A stretch of 64,000 bases of DNA, taken from Hippasteria phrygiana. Its lineage: Eukaryota; Echinodermata; Asteroidea; Valvatida; Goniasteridae. Positions within the stretch are counted from its first letter, which is position 1. Every line of letters starts with the position of its first letter. Made by a program: the position numbers and the translations under genes. This document shows, in pieces, positions 12,270 through 24,476 of the stretch. The notes under the pieces were generated by a model, which was given only the letters and a program-made list of their open reading frames with translations, was not told the DNA's origin and did not search any database. The DNA is taken from the NCBI GenBank assembly GCA_037893225.1, contig JAZGUH010000371.1, positions 372,001 through 436,000 on the forward strand, written 5' to 3'.

Positions 12270-12771
12270 TTTAGACAAACATATAGGGAAACCCTTGCTG
12301 CCTACTCCCTCAAAACACCAAGAGGCGACTGTCGGAAGGTTTTAAGAATTGATCTGCTTAAACACAGGTTAGCTGTCCTGTAGTATTTGTATACTCAATA
12401 CTAGCACTCAACACTATTCGAAGAGCATTTTTCCCCTTCAATATGAGTGTTCAACAAAAACATTTGGAAAAGTTCCTTACCTTGTTATTGCGCTGAAGGA
12501 GCGTAGAGATCAACTTGTTTGGTCCGTGGTAGGAATTAACGTAATAGAAAAAAAAATCGAGGGCTTGGCTGCTTTACATATCAAAATGTTTTGTTGGTGA
12601 ACTTCATAGGTGCTATAAGGAATGTTCCAAAATGTAGACGGGTATGTTCTAAAAATTCTTTGGTACAAGCTACTTGTATTTTAGTACACTGGCGCGTGTT
12701 TCATAATCAGATTTCATGACATCGAAATGCTGTCAGGATTTTTAATCAGCGATTCTGGACCTAATCGAATA
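12270..12771. other. Intergenic, nothing recognised
   Basis: No coding pattern, repeat pair or RNA gene was identified in this stretch. Confidence 0.4.
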
Positions 12772-12870
12772 CAGTGGAACGCCGCTATACCGGAGACCGC
12801 TATATCGAACATTTGGCTATACCGAACACCATCTTCGGCTCCTAAATTTTGTGTACAAAATTTACCGAAC
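12772..12870 (+). mobile_element. pogo/Tigger-like transposon left end (remnant)
   Basis: Begins after TA with CAGTGGAACGCCGCTATACC and contains further CTATACCGAAC-type subterminal repeats. This is the classic pogo/Tigger terminus with a TA target. No transposase frame and no matching right terminus were found. A further fragment with two CGCTATACCGA repeats lies at 17070-17112, so later insertions, including the LINE, may have split the element. Confidence 0.55.
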
Positions 12871-13109
12871 ATTGTTGTTGAAAAAATAGGCAACGGAAAA
12901 AATGTACCGGGTATTTGGGCTGTTTGTAATTCCCAAACGTCCGCAGCTTTATATTGAAGAGTGACAGGTGGCTATTATTACCCCAAGGAAAAGAAGGGAA
13001 AAGCCAAATATTGCTTTAGAATTCGGTAAGCTTAGAAAGTTTGAACATGTATTTTACATGATTCAATGGCCGGCACAGGTTTAATTACATGTACAATCAA
13101 AAGGTGTAA

Positions 13110-13409
13110 GGGCGCTCTTCGGGTGCAGCAGGTTGTTTTGAGCTGTCTGGCAGATTGGATTTTAATCCAATTATTTCTTCAATTTCTACAAGCCATCCCA
13201 GCATATTTTTGTCATCTGAGGTTTTTATTCTACACCAAGCATCAGATAAGTTGTGTATTTCATGGATTTTAACTTGCATTCCTTGATATCTGTGTGATAC
13301 TTTGCCTCAACACTGTCCAGACATTGAACATCTCAGCCATCTTGGATTTTATGTCAGACACTTGACAATCGTTTTTATTCCTGTATGTTTTATCACCCGA
13401 AGAGCGCCC
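13110..13409. mobile_element. 300-bp element with GGGCGCTCTTCGGGTG termini; possible decayed ORF on minus strand
   Basis: GGGCGCTCTTCGGGTG at 13110 and CACCCGAAGAGCGCCC ending at 13409 are exact inverted repeats of 16 bp. Minus-strand frames inside read like a real but broken protein (VSDIKSKMAEMFNVW, then WCRIKTSDDKNMLGWLVEI in another frame). I do not recognise the family; an ORF1-type retroelement protein is one guess. Short relatives of the terminus occur at 16727 and 16984. Confidence 0.45.
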
Positions 13410-13579
13410 CTCCTCCTCCCTCAGGATTCCTGTTGCTCTCTGAAGAGATTATCTGGAATTAAAAGGTCATTTTAATTAACTCTTCTTTTTGGACTATCAC
13501 CGGCCATAGATGGCGGTGGCCATAACATCACTACTATTTGTGCTTTGCTTTTTTGGCATTTTTGAATGCTCCCATGATC

Positions 13580-16500
13580 GTTAATCTATGTTTCACATTC
13601 GGGAACATGATTTGAAATCTCCAGTGATGGCTTCACCTTCAGGGATCCCAGCTTCAGGCGCCAGTCTTTATAACTGCAATTCTATTAACAGCTACCTAAT
13701 TGAAAAGACCACAGCAAGGAGACCTGGACAGAGAAGGAAATTCTCAGGCAAAAAGTCATCTACTACTCAAATCACATGGCTACATTTCAAGTAAAATTGT
13801 TTTTAGATGGCGATGTTGAGTTAAATCCTGGTCCGTCATCACTTCGTGGAGAAAACTCTGATTCCGATTGCGTATTAAACCTTGTGACAGTTAAAAACTG
13901 TGTTGGGCTAAAAATAGCTCATTTAAACATCAATGGTCTTTATGGAAAACTGGAAAACAACCAATTCATATATTAGCTCTCTCGGAGACGAAACTTTGTA
14001 ATACTATTTGCTCCAGCGAGCTCACTATTAATGGTTATACTTTACTCCGGAAAGATAGAACACGACGAGGGGGTGGTGTAGCATTATACGTTCAACATAA
14101 CATTAACTTTGTTAGAGTTGAAGATCCCTGCTTGCAGAGCCTTGAAAACCTTGCAATACGTGTATCTACACCAAGTGGAAATTCTCTACTCATTTCTACG
14201 GTATATCGACCGCCAAGTTCACCTGTTTCGTTCTTTGATGACCTGGAGGCAGCGCTGGAATTTTTTAGCTCAAGATCAAACAACATGATCATCGTTGGTG
14301 ATTTGAATTGTGACTTGAATTCAACCTCTCCTCGTCTGACCCGCTTGGAAGAAACAATGAATCTGTTTAACCTGAATCAGATTGTTCCAGAGGCTACTAG
14401 AACTACATCTAATTCATCATCTTTAATTGATGTGGTTCTAACCAATAACTTGACTATTCACTCCGATTGCAGAGTCATTCCTTGTGCAATTAGTGATCAT
14501 GATTTTATCTATACTAGTGTGAAATTTAACATTTCTCGACAGTCACACGTTGAGAAAACATTTAGGAATTTTAAAAACTTTGATAGCCATGCTTTTTTGA
14601 ATGACCTTGATGGGATGCCTTGGTCAATAGTGAATGATGTGTCTGATCTAGATACTGCCTGGAACATTTGGTACAATTTGTTTAATATTATCTGTGATAA
14701 ACATGCCCCTTTTGTAACTAGGCGTTTTAAAGCTAACCTTCCCAAATGGTTGGAAAATAGAAATGACATTTTTCATTTAATGCATGAACGGGATATAGCC
14801 AAAAATAGAGCTAGGAGAACTAAATTGAAGGAGGATTGGGATAGGGCAAAAAGTTTGAGAAACAAGGTCACTAGTCTTTGCAGAGCTGCTAAAATTGATT
14901 TTTATCAAAATCATGTTCGTATTAATCAAAATAACAGCAACAAATTGTGGGCTGGCATAAAAGAAATACTTCCAAATAAAAAAAGTAATGATCTTTCTGG
15001 TACCTTCAATATTGATAATGAGGATGTCACTGATCCTAACATCATAGCTGACAGTTTTAACAATGTCTATGTTAATGTCAGTAATGTTCTGTTGGCCAAC
15101 ATTCCTGATGATCCTGACCAAGATCTGTGTTCGTATTTAAATCATTGTTCTACTAGTTTTTCCTTTTCTAGAATTTCTCCAGATTTTGTCTTCAGGGAGA
15201 TTGCCGGGCTGGATCCTGGGAAGTCTGCTGGTCTGGACAACATCGATGGTAAACTCTTTAAGCTGGCAGCACCTGTTATTGCCCTTCGCTTGTCACACAT
15301 ATTTACTTTAACCCTTTCAACCTGTACCATTCCTCAAGCGTGGAAAATGGCTAAAGTTATTCCTATATTTAAAGCAGGCAATCGTAAAATGCTCAATAAT
15401 TATCGGCCCATATCGATTTTGCCCTTGGTTTCTAAGATCATTGAAAAAGCTGCCCACGCTCAACTCCTTCCATACCTTATTTCGAATGATCTTTTGTCCC
15501 CTAACCAGTCCGGTTTCAGACCTGGGTACTCCACACTTGCAGCAGTAGCTCATGCTCATGACAATTGGCTCCATCATATTAACAATGGTAATATAATCGG
15601 ATCTATATTTATTGATTTACAGAAAGCCTTTGATACAGTTAACCATAGTATTTTGTTACGTAAACTTTCATACTATGGTTTATCCACTTCAGCAGTTGAT
15701 TGGCTGTCATCTTATTTGTCTGGAAGGACGCAGCGAGTCTGCTATAAATCCACATTTTCTTTAGTCAACCCAATTAGGGCCTACTTCTGGTATACCACAG
15801 GGATCAATTTTGGGGCCATTACTTTTTTCATTATATATTAATGATTTGCCAAATTGTCTTGACCACTGCAACATTGAAATGTATGCAGATGATACACTTA
15901 TTTATTATGGTGATAAAAATACCAACCTCATTCAAATTAAACTGAACTCTGACCTTTGTAATTTGGCCAAATGGCTGCAGGCTAACAAACTTATTTTGAA
16001 TCCTCAAAAAGCAGAAGTCATGCTTATTGGTACCGCTCAAAAACTCAAAAAGAATGATCCCCTGGACATCTGTATTTCAGGTCAAAAAATACATCAAGTT
16101 GATTCTCATAAACATTTAGGGGTTATAATTGATAGTAAACTTCACTTTTCTGAACATGTTAAACAAGTTTGCAATAAAATAAATTCTGGAATTTCTTTGC
16201 TTGCCAAAACAAGAACATTTATTAATCAGCCTACAGCTTTTTTGTTATACAACGCCCTGATTTTACCTCACATTGACTACTGCTGTATGGTGTGGGGTGC
16301 CAAATCTACATGTACTCTGGTTTCTAAAATTAAAAAACTTCAAAATAGAGCACTTCGTATTGTTCTTAAGCTCCCACCACTTTCACCCACTAATTTAATT
16401 TTCGGTAATCTTAATACAATGACAGTTGCCCAGCGTATTCATCTTCAACTTGGCTGCCAGGCTTTTAGGGCTAGCATCGGTGTTGCGCCGGACTACTTAT

Positions 16501-16984
16501 GCCAAAAACTTAACCGAATCCAACAACTAGGGCCATCACGCATGGTAATTTTATTGTTCCAAGACCTAATTGTGAAATTTTTAAGAATGGTTTTAGTTAC
16601 AGAGCTTCTGTCTTTTTAAATGGGGTTCCATGTACTATCCGCTCAAACTCCTATTTTTCTTTTCGGCAATTGCTGAAGGAAAATATAGTTTGAACAAATA
16701 TTTTTAGTATTTTCCGGGGGAGGATGAGGGGCGCTCGTATTTTTAATGTCCTCTGTGTGCAATTTTACATAAATTATTTCTTAATTAATTCTTTAAGAAA
16801 TTTGCTTTTATTAATCTAGTTGTGCTGTATATTGTTGAAGTTTTGTCTTTGTTTTGATGTATTTTTTTATTTAATGTGAGGGCCCCAAATGATCAGCTTC
16901 TGCTGGATGGGTTACCCTCATTAAAGATGGTTTAAAATTAAATAAATAAATAAATAAATCAATCAATCAATCAATCAATCAAAA
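13580..16984 (+). mobile_element. CR1/L2-like LINE (non-LTR retrotransposon), decayed
   Basis: The ORF2-like region has, in order, an N-terminal 2A-type motif (13809-13835), an APE-type endonuclease ([48 protein letters not shown]) and a reverse transcriptase ([58 protein letters not shown]). The C-terminal tail ends near 16692. A 3' UTR and AAAT/CAAT simple repeats (16937-16984) follow. Frame breaks occur near 13965 (with loss of a few endonuclease residues), near 15775 just before GIPQGS, and near 16540. The largest open pieces are 14132-15841 and 15810-16619. It is therefore inactive, unless the breaks are sequence errors. The 5' boundary is uncertain; the frame at 13588-13794 overlaps the start in another phase. 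Confidence 0.85.
13809..13835 (+). other. 2A-type ribosome-skipping motif in the LINE
   Basis: The codons read GDVELNPGP, matching the DxExNPGP consensus of 2A peptides, after a short hydrophobic stretch (FQVKLFLD). 2A motifs at the N-terminus of CR1-type LINE ORFs have been described in sea urchin and other invertebrates. Skipping would release the upstream peptide before the final proline. Confidence 0.85.
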
Positions 16985-17069
16985 GAGGGCGCTCTTCAAA
17001 TACGACGCATATGGGCGCTATTTAAATGAACGGACGCCATGTTGAAAAATGGGCAAGCAGCGGACCGGC

Positions 17070-17112
17070 GGCTGAAAATCGCTATACCGAGCGATCGCTA
17101 TACCGAACAAAA
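17070..17112 (+). mobile_element. pogo/Tigger-like subterminal repeat fragment
   Basis: Two near-identical CGCTATACCGA repeats about 16 bp apart resemble those at 12780-12835. It is probably part of the same broken element. Confidence 0.4.
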
Positions 17113-17469
17113 TCTGTGGATCCCGCGATGTTCGTTAATTGATTCTGCCCTAGCAAAAATGAACGTTCCTATCATCAAGAATAATTACCATTGAGGGCTA
17201 TTTGGGGCACCCAGGGGCACGGTTGCATCGCTGGTTATCAATAGCTCTTTGCATAAGAAAACACGAAGAGGAAGAACCAGTGACGTGATACGGTCGCCAT
17301 TTTTTCAACAATATGTCGACTAAAGCCGTTCGAGCGGACTGCATTTGCGCATGCGCGTTGGTAAGGAGAGATTGACCAATGGTCGAACTATAGTTCGCGC
17401 CTGAACTTGAACTAAGCGTTGTGCCCAGTATTGTTGGTATCCAGCATATCAAGCGAACATGATACTATT

Positions 17470-17705
17470 CAGCAGCGTAGCCAGGGCCGGCTGTCTCCGT
17501 AGGGGGAGAGTGGGGGGGGGGGGGGGGGGGGCTGGTTGTTACAGTGGGGGGGGGGGGGGGGGGGGGCGCTCACAGTGTTTTTCTTTATAATACTATTATT
17601 TTCTGCGTTTGCGAAATTTTTAGTGGGGGAGACTGGGGGCGACGATTTTTATGGAGGGGGGGGGGGGGGGGGTGCCCCCCAAGCCCCCCTTTAGCTACGC
17701 CGCTG
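17470..17705. mobile_element. hAT-like MITE with 8-bp target duplication and poly-G core
   Basis: Starts CAGCAGCGTAGCCAGGG and ends CCCTTTAGCTACGCCGCTG. A perfect 8-bp duplication ATACTATT flanks it (17462-17469 and 17706-17713). Long poly-G runs fill the interior. The 8-bp duplication and the C..G termini support the hAT superfamily. Confidence 0.85.
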
Positions 17706-17713
17706 ATACTATT

Positions 17714-18501
17714 GCAAATACTTGCTTGTATTGCTAAGAATTAATCCTTGCCTAGGTGAGTGAATATCGCACCTACCCTTGGGGTGGGTGCAATGAAATT
17801 GTACAAAGAAATATTTTGTTTTGTATAGCTCTTTTACAATATAAGAAATGTGATTAAAATGTGTTTTCCGTATTTCTGCCCATTTTTGGTGTTTAATTTT
17901 CCCGGAATAAAGTTCCCCCTGTTTCTCTATAGTTTCCGCGCCCCTAACAGCGTGACGTTATCTAGGAAACACGGAAACTCAGCGAGAGTAGTTTGATCAC
18001 AGTGTGATTTTGTATAGCTATTCAAACCGTGGACCTTTAACAAAGAGGACAATAGGGTCCACGATTGTGTCAAGGTCCACGATTGAAAATCGTGTACAAA
18101 ACATATGGGAGGCCTTTCGAAAAAGTTAGAGTATAAACAAAAGAGGAACAATGGGAGGTCCACGATTGCAGGTATTTACACACTGGCGAGAGTAACAGCG
18201 AAAATACTGAAGACTCCGAATCGGACTCCGATGCGGAACGCGGTGAACGACTTGAAAACAACGATTGGCAGGCTAAATAACACTCTCCGAGTCCAAATAC
18301 GACGGTATTTCGGTTCTACTGGAAAGAGGGGAAGAGTGACACCATCCTTAGTGGTGTTGCTGAATCCAGCAGCGCGCGCAACACAACGACGCGGTATTAA
18401 TCGACGAAAAACATTCACAAAACACTGACAGCTTTCCACGAAACAGCAAACACACGTGCATGTCAATGCAACGCACGTTCGGTGTACATGCATGTATGTA
18501 T
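17714..18501. other. Intergenic, no gene supported
   Basis: Short open frames are present on both strands but without conserved motifs or splice context. A repeated GGTCCACGATTG word occurs at 18056, 18076 and 18158. Confidence 0.4.
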
Positions 18502-18592
18502 CACTGTGAACAAGTAACAATGGTTCAGTGTTAAATAACAATGGATGTTCATTGTTAGTGCGCCATTTTTCTTTTGTCAGATGTTCATAGTG
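18502..18592. mobile_element. 91-bp MITE, CACTGTGAACA termini (copy 2)
   Basis: Nearly identical to 11752-11843. The right end CAGATGTTCATAGTG matches, and TAT lies on both sides. Confidence 0.75.
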
Positions 18593-19552
18593 TATGTACA
18601 TTTCGAGTCATGGCCGACCAGCCACCAGCCAGCCGGGTTCCCAGGATGACGTCACAACGGCGTTACCACTTGATGGGCGGGGCTCACCCCCTCCCGACTT
18701 AAAACAAAATTATTTAAAATGCTTACGCGAAATAGAAAAATACAAACAACACACAGTTGTGTTTCAAAAACTTTATTTTATCGATATACACAATAAAAAT
18801 TCCATTGCACCCACCCTTTAAGGCCGGTCCCCATTTGGCACTGGCGGGATCCAGAACAATTTGTTTTTGGTGGGGAGGGGGAGGGGGGGGGGGGGCGGCA
18901 ATTTATATTTTTCGAAAAGGAAACCCGAAAAATTGTCTGTCGGAAAAATAAGTTTATAGGGGGAGGGTAGGACTCTACATTCGAGCGCCTGAATTAATTA
19001 CAGGCCTATCGGCGGCGTACGCAAGTTTCTGGCGTTCTCAATTATTGCTACTAAAACCATTTTTGGGGGGGGTTGGGATGGCGCCAGTTGCCTGGCCGCC
19101 CCCAACCCATCCGTCCTTCCGAGTCCCAGGGATTCTCAATCTTCGGCGCATTTCAGACAGCGTGGCCCATACTTCTATGTACATTGTATAACGAGTTTGC
19201 CACCTATGTACATACACACGCTAGTACTTTTTCCCAGCCATGGAGGCATGATTGTTCCCTGTACCGAAAATTGGAGGGGGGGGGGGGGGGGGGGGGTGTC
19301 CCCGTGGTCACTCTCTGCCGTGCCATCGGGGAATAGGCTAGGGTACAGTGGTTAAATAATAATTGTTTTGTTTTGTTTCATAATTTTTCACAAATAATGC
19401 TCAAATGCCAATAAAATTTGCCATGTTGCGACCCTTCACTAAAGATTACCCACCCCGGTCAATCCAAGACAATGCAAACGCACATTCAGTGTAGAGTTTT
19501 ACCTGATTTTAACACCCCCCGCCTCTCCACCCCCCCCCCCCCCCCCTCCCCC

Positions 19553-19593
<41 letters not shown>

Positions 19594-19916
19594 ACCCCCC
19601 TCCCCCCTCCCCCTCCCCCGAAAAAATCCTGGCTATACGTCCAAGGTTACCAGACCAACTCGCACTGTGAACAACCATGGAACAACTAAGAGTGTTTACA
19701 TAATAAAGAGGCCCTTTCAGAAGTCACCTAGCTTGCGCGTCGTTTCATTTTGCTCATTTCCCTATCGAGCCAAGCCGCCCCAGTGAATTTGAATAGCCCG
19801 TTGCCATGTAGCCATATTAGGACGCCACCGCGGCTGAAGGCTGCTCAATTATTCATCAAGTAACCGGAATCCGTGTTGTATGACAACCAATACGTTTCAG
19901 CACGAGCCGGCTAACC
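18593..19916. other. Intergenic with several long homopolymer tracts
   Basis: Contains poly-G at about 18880-18895 and 19276-19296, and a very long C-rich tract at 19529-19618 with only a few T or A interruptions. The proline-rich frames it creates are not genes. Nothing else is recognised. Confidence 0.5.
19529..19618. repeat. Poly-C tract (about 90 bp)
   Basis: Nearly uninterrupted C, broken by scattered T and one A, giving an extreme strand asymmetry. Such tracts are unstable in replication and sequencing. Confidence 0.9.
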
Positions 19917-20073
19917 ATGCACCACATTGTTAACCTGGGCACGCTACGGTACAGTCGCTACGCTGCATGCTTCGGACGGCTTTCCTGCAGATATTTGTGG
20001 CCCATAATAATCATAGTATCGTTAGTCGGTGGAACGTATCTGCTGCAATATCGACTCTGCCGACATTTAACTG
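19917..20073 (+). CDS. Possible first exon of a multi-pass membrane protein
   Basis: ATG at 19917 in a good context (AACCATGC) opens a frame of about 52 codons with a hydrophobic segment (LWPIIIIVSLVGGTYLL), ending at a GTAAGA donor at 20074. The pattern CFGRLSCRYLWPIIIIV loosely resembles the N-terminus of patched-domain proteins, which start with a similar segment before the first membrane helix. No later exon was found on this strand before 31 kb, so the call is weak. Confidence 0.25.
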
Positions 20074-22352
20074 GTAAGAATTGTTATACTTTTTATGCCT
20101 TTCGAAATGACGGGAAATTCACTGCTCACGAAACATACTGCCCAAAATTTATTAACTGTACGTAATTGCAGAATCGTGTAATGTTGCTTTAAAGGTAAGG
20201 ATGCATGGCCTACGGTATGTATTGAACTTGGCCGTATATGGGACGTGCATTCCCAACGGGGACCCATGCATACTTTACATAGCCGCGCTATCTTCATACC
20301 CGCATTTTGACCTCGAGGGAGCTTTGGTTAGTCTGCCAATGCCATGGTGCGCATACATGTATACATGTACATGTACTCTGGCTCAGTACTTTATGTACAC
20401 ATAGAGGGTTGCTCTATGATGTACTGTACGTACAGTGCGTAGATTCTACTGTGATTATTATGGTTGACCTATTCTAACACAAGGAAGTAATGTACGTGTA
20501 GTATGCCTATTTGTGGCTTCCACATTTGTTTCACGAGTTGGCATCCCTCCATTTTAATTTCTCCCATCTCAATTCGGAAAGATTTTACTTTAATACCCCA
20601 CCAAAATGTGTCATGTAGCTTGCGTCATGTTTAGACAGTTGTTTAATATGAAAGAGGGTTGGTTTAATATTTTGTCAGATCATGGAGGAAGGAACTTGTT
20701 CTGTTCCGGACCCATTTTGGTGGGGTATAAAACGGGGGTGAGATTTGTCAGAATTTTTCCTGATTTCAGGATTTTTTGTCGGGATTTCAGGATTTTTAAA
20801 GAATCCCTTTTGCAATCTGGAATTCCTGAGCGGAGGTGTTGTCTGAAAGGTGTTTTTACCTGTAAAAGTGGATATAGACCAATACAAACGGATATTTTAA
20901 GGGGGTGCATTTTGGCAAACTGGGTTCCTGGTGGTTTTTCGTGGATTTTTGTGTGGATTTCGTGGAATTTTCATTTTTGGCCAATCTCGATCGCCCCTGA
21001 TTATAGTAATGTCTTTCCCTCGTTTCATGTGTCACCATGCCTACAGTGTTGAGGGTAATTTATTACATATATTAAAGGGCACAGTGCCCTGAAGTCCCAC
21101 AAAATTTGAATTTACCTCATATCCCTTGACAAAAAGCACACCATAATTATTACAATGACGTTGAAGGTGATCGCCAAACCATAGGACGTCTTTCCAGCTA
21201 CATTCCCGCGTAATAGGTGGCCGTACTTGCCGTACCTACTTGACTCGGTTTTTTTTAATCATACACATGTGCACATCCCTGTTTTAAGACTGCCCTTATC
21301 GACGTGGGTTTAGCAATGTATACTAATTGCATTCTGGGCACAATAACTACAATGAATTCCATCCGGTTCTATTTTGAAAACAAAAAAATACATATAGACG
21401 TTTAAAACCCTAACAGCCCAAGGCTTTTTACTAGAATCCTTCCCTAACCACACAAACTCCAACACTGTGTAGTAAACCAATGGCACATTCTTTGTACTTG
21501 GACAAAATCAGGGCATCAAGTCCCATGCAAAGTGATGGTGCCAAGGCTCTACAGTACCCAATCACACAAAATTCAACACAAATGGGGTGTTTGATTTTGG
21601 CAGGTTAGGGATGGTTAGGGTTAATTAATCAATCGCATCAAAATTATGTTCATGCCCACAGTTTTGGCAATTGTTTTTGGGGAAACATTCCAATTAGGGC
21701 TTAGGAGCATGTGGGACACACGTCCCCTTAATTATTTTTTTTCTCTCGGCTATCAGCAAGATTGCTTTGGCCTATGACCTAGGTACATGTATTGATCGGC
21801 GCTGCAGAGTATAACATGACAATCGATTAATTCAGGTTCACTACACTATAGTCTGTTGTCGGGCAGTACAGTGCATTATAGGCCAAGTAAAAAAAAAACA
21901 TGTTTGGCGTCCGGGTGTTTTTTTAAGGAAAGAGGAGGGGTTTTCTATTTTGTATTTTCAAGACGGCCGCCATTCTTTTTAAAATTTCTGACAACCATAG
22001 GTTTTTCAACTGTTCAAAGACACAACAATTAAATTGACAAGATAATTAAATATGTTTAAAGTGGTTTTCAAGTGCTTTCAAGTAAGCTTGTATTTTATTT
22101 TCCAATGGATCGGTTGAATTTTTTTTCCCCACTGGTACAAATATTTTATTAAATCCAGGCGGCCCCCAAAAAGGAAGCGGGCGGGGACGCTAAACATGTT
22201 TTGTTTACTTCGCCTTACGGAACTTACACTAGTCCTGTTCCCAATTAAATGTAATACAAGCGAAACTTACCCTTAGATCGTCAAACAAACTACTACGGAA
22301 ACTGACTTCACAGTGAACAAAGATATTAGCAAAATTGCGAGACAGCCAACAC
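20074..22352. other. Intergenic or intronic, no gene supported
   Basis: Frames of up to about 148 codons near 20606-21052 lack any conserved pattern and are rich in repeated GGGATTTC-like words, so I treat them as noise. Confidence 0.4.
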
Positions 22353-22408
22353 AGGGCAGGATAACTCAGTTGGTTTAGATAACTCGGGTTCAAATCCCGC
22401 CCCGTCAA
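22353..22408 (+). pseudogene. Truncated tRNA-like sequence
   Basis: The D-arm-like ATAACTCAGTTGGTTTAGAT and a perfect T-arm block GGGTTCAAATCCCGCCCCGT are joined with the anticodon arm missing. An A-rich stretch with AAAATAAAATAAAT follows. It looks like a retroposed or deleted tRNA copy, not a functional tRNA. Confidence 0.55.
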
Positions 22409-22725
22409 TTTGTTATTTTTCACTCTAAAAAAAATAAAATAAAATAAATAAATGAAAAAATATAAAAATAAGAACCAAATAATAATAATAATAATAACAA
22501 TCAAATAAAAAAATTAAATAAAACAAATCACAAATGAGTATCTTTTCCTATCGCCACTCGCTTTCTGCAGTGTGTAAATAAATTCGAGTAATAAAAGCGT
22601 CAGAATTTCCATTTTCGTCGTTGGATCATTTCACAACTTCATTATTACTCATTTCCTGCATCGCAAATTAACCGTAAGTTTCTATCTTGATACTGCTTTC
22701 GTATTGAACGATTGTCTATACTTAA

Positions 22726-22851
22726 CAGAGAAAAACTTTTAAACAACCGCGGATTGCTCATGTGCCCTGCTTAAACAACCAGTTGGTTGTCTAAGCAGGG
22801 CACATGAACAACCCGGGGTTGTTTAAAAGTTTAAACAACGTTTCTTCTCTG
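22726..22851. mobile_element. 126-bp hairpin MITE, CAGAGAAAAA termini
   Basis: The left arm includes CTTTTAAACAACC and CATGTGCCCTGCTTAAACAA; the right arm is TTGTCTAAGCAGGGCACATG through TTTCTTCTCTG. The two arms pair over almost their entire length around a centre at about 22785. Confidence 0.75.
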
Positions 22852-23764
22852 TGTAGTACCTCGTGATGATATGACAATTAAGAAAACATCACAATTCAGC
22901 TTAGTTTTGCCCCTTGGAAAAAGGCAGCGCATGAAAAGCACGAGTCTACCAAAGCCAAAGAAACAGCACAGTGTATCGACTTCAGGTGATATTAACGACA
23001 CGGAAAAATATCTCACCGGAAACACAATCCCTAAATTGAAAGTTTAAATTCGTGTTTACCTGTCAACAACTTGATCCCCAGCCGAGTGTTAGTTTACATT
23101 CTGAAAGTCACAAGATTAAAGGTAGCAAAACAATAGTAACCCTACCGTCACGGCGTCACCTTTTCAAGCTCCAGTGTTGCCTGGTAACGTCAGCTATTAT
23201 TAGATTGATGACCAACAACGATAATTGTAGATTGATGAAGTCGTGCCCTTCGGATCATGGATACTCATAATATGCTACAGCAGAGCAGTAATATTATACT
23301 CTTCCACTGCACCACGCAGACTCAGACTCGGTCAAATACTAAAACAGCATTAAAAGCAATAACAAAAACACATAAAAACAAATAACAGCAACACAAAACA
23401 AAAACAAACCCTATCAAATAACCCAAAAACAAAAGAGAAAATATACCGATACAGCATTTGGAAGAACATCAGACACGCGTACATGGTCCGACTGAAAATT
23501 TTAACTTCATGGATTTCTACCCTATTAACGAATTACTGAAAAATATTTTTTACGAAAAAGCGAATTACTATACAATCTATACATTATATGTTGTGTTCCT
23601 AACAATATTTTTCAATTGAATATTGATTTGCATTTAATAACGTAGAAATTAGGAACATGGAATGTCTCATTGCAAAGATCACAACTTAGGCCTAACTATA
23701 ATGCTAACAAATTAGCATGTGATTTTGTTTCCACATACATCCCAGAAGGACGGAAATAGCAGGT
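22852..23764. other. Intergenic, no gene supported
   Basis: A-rich sequence (AAAACAAAAACAAA near 23390) and otherwise nothing recognised. Confidence 0.4.
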
Positions 23765-24313
23765 TTAAAGGGCAAGTAAAACGCTGAGTAAAATTTTGAC
23801 TTTTTGGACTTATCTGATAGTTTATGCCTCCCAAAACTAATATAACAAGTTTCATGAGTCTGAAAAAAAGTTTTTGGAGCCTTTTCCTTCTGAGCCACTT
23901 GGACCCGATTCAGAAAAGGCCGAGGTCAACTAGTGCGTGCCGTATCGCGCGAGTGATGACGTATACTTGTAGAAACATGACGTCACTGTATTATACGACG
24001 ATGTTTTACGCAGAGTCTGTACGTATTTTTTGTCCAAGGCTAGTATTACTTGCTGTGCTTTTTGCACAAAATTAATGTGTAACACCACGGTAAACACATT
24101 TTAAAGTAGTGACATCTTTGTGAGACATATTTTGAATAGGGGTTGTGGGCTTGTTCTTGCTGAAAAGTTAGTTAGGAGTCATACTTTCCTTTGTTTGCAG
24201 TCGGCTTTTATTGGGACCTGCGCGGCGAGTTGTGTGTGAGCTGATACTATACTCTGGTCTGGCGACTTTGCTTATGCAGCCCTCATAAGGACCCGCACCT
24301 TCTCATAACTATA

Positions 24314-24440
24314 CAGTAGCGTATCCAGCTGTTTGTGCCAGGGAGGGCGAACATCGTCTGAATCGTCTTTTTTTTATGACGCCTCAAATGCCGCAAGTTG
24401 TCCCCCCTACACCCCCCCCCACCCCCTGGATACGCCACTG
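24314..24440. mobile_element. hAT-like MITE nested in the Kolobok-like element
   Basis: Starts CAGTAGCGTATCCAG and ends CTGGATACGCCACTG, inverted with two mismatches. The flanks TAACTATA and GAACTACA agree at 6 of 8 positions, as expected for an aged 8-bp target duplication. The termini resemble the element at 17470-17705. Confidence 0.65.
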
Positions 24441-24476
24441 GAACTACACACACAATTTCTGTTATAAGGTACCAGA

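Noticed and set aside
20606..21052. 148-codon open frame
   Set aside because: No motif, no splice context and a repetitive GGATTTCAGGATTTT-like composition; insufficient support for a gene.
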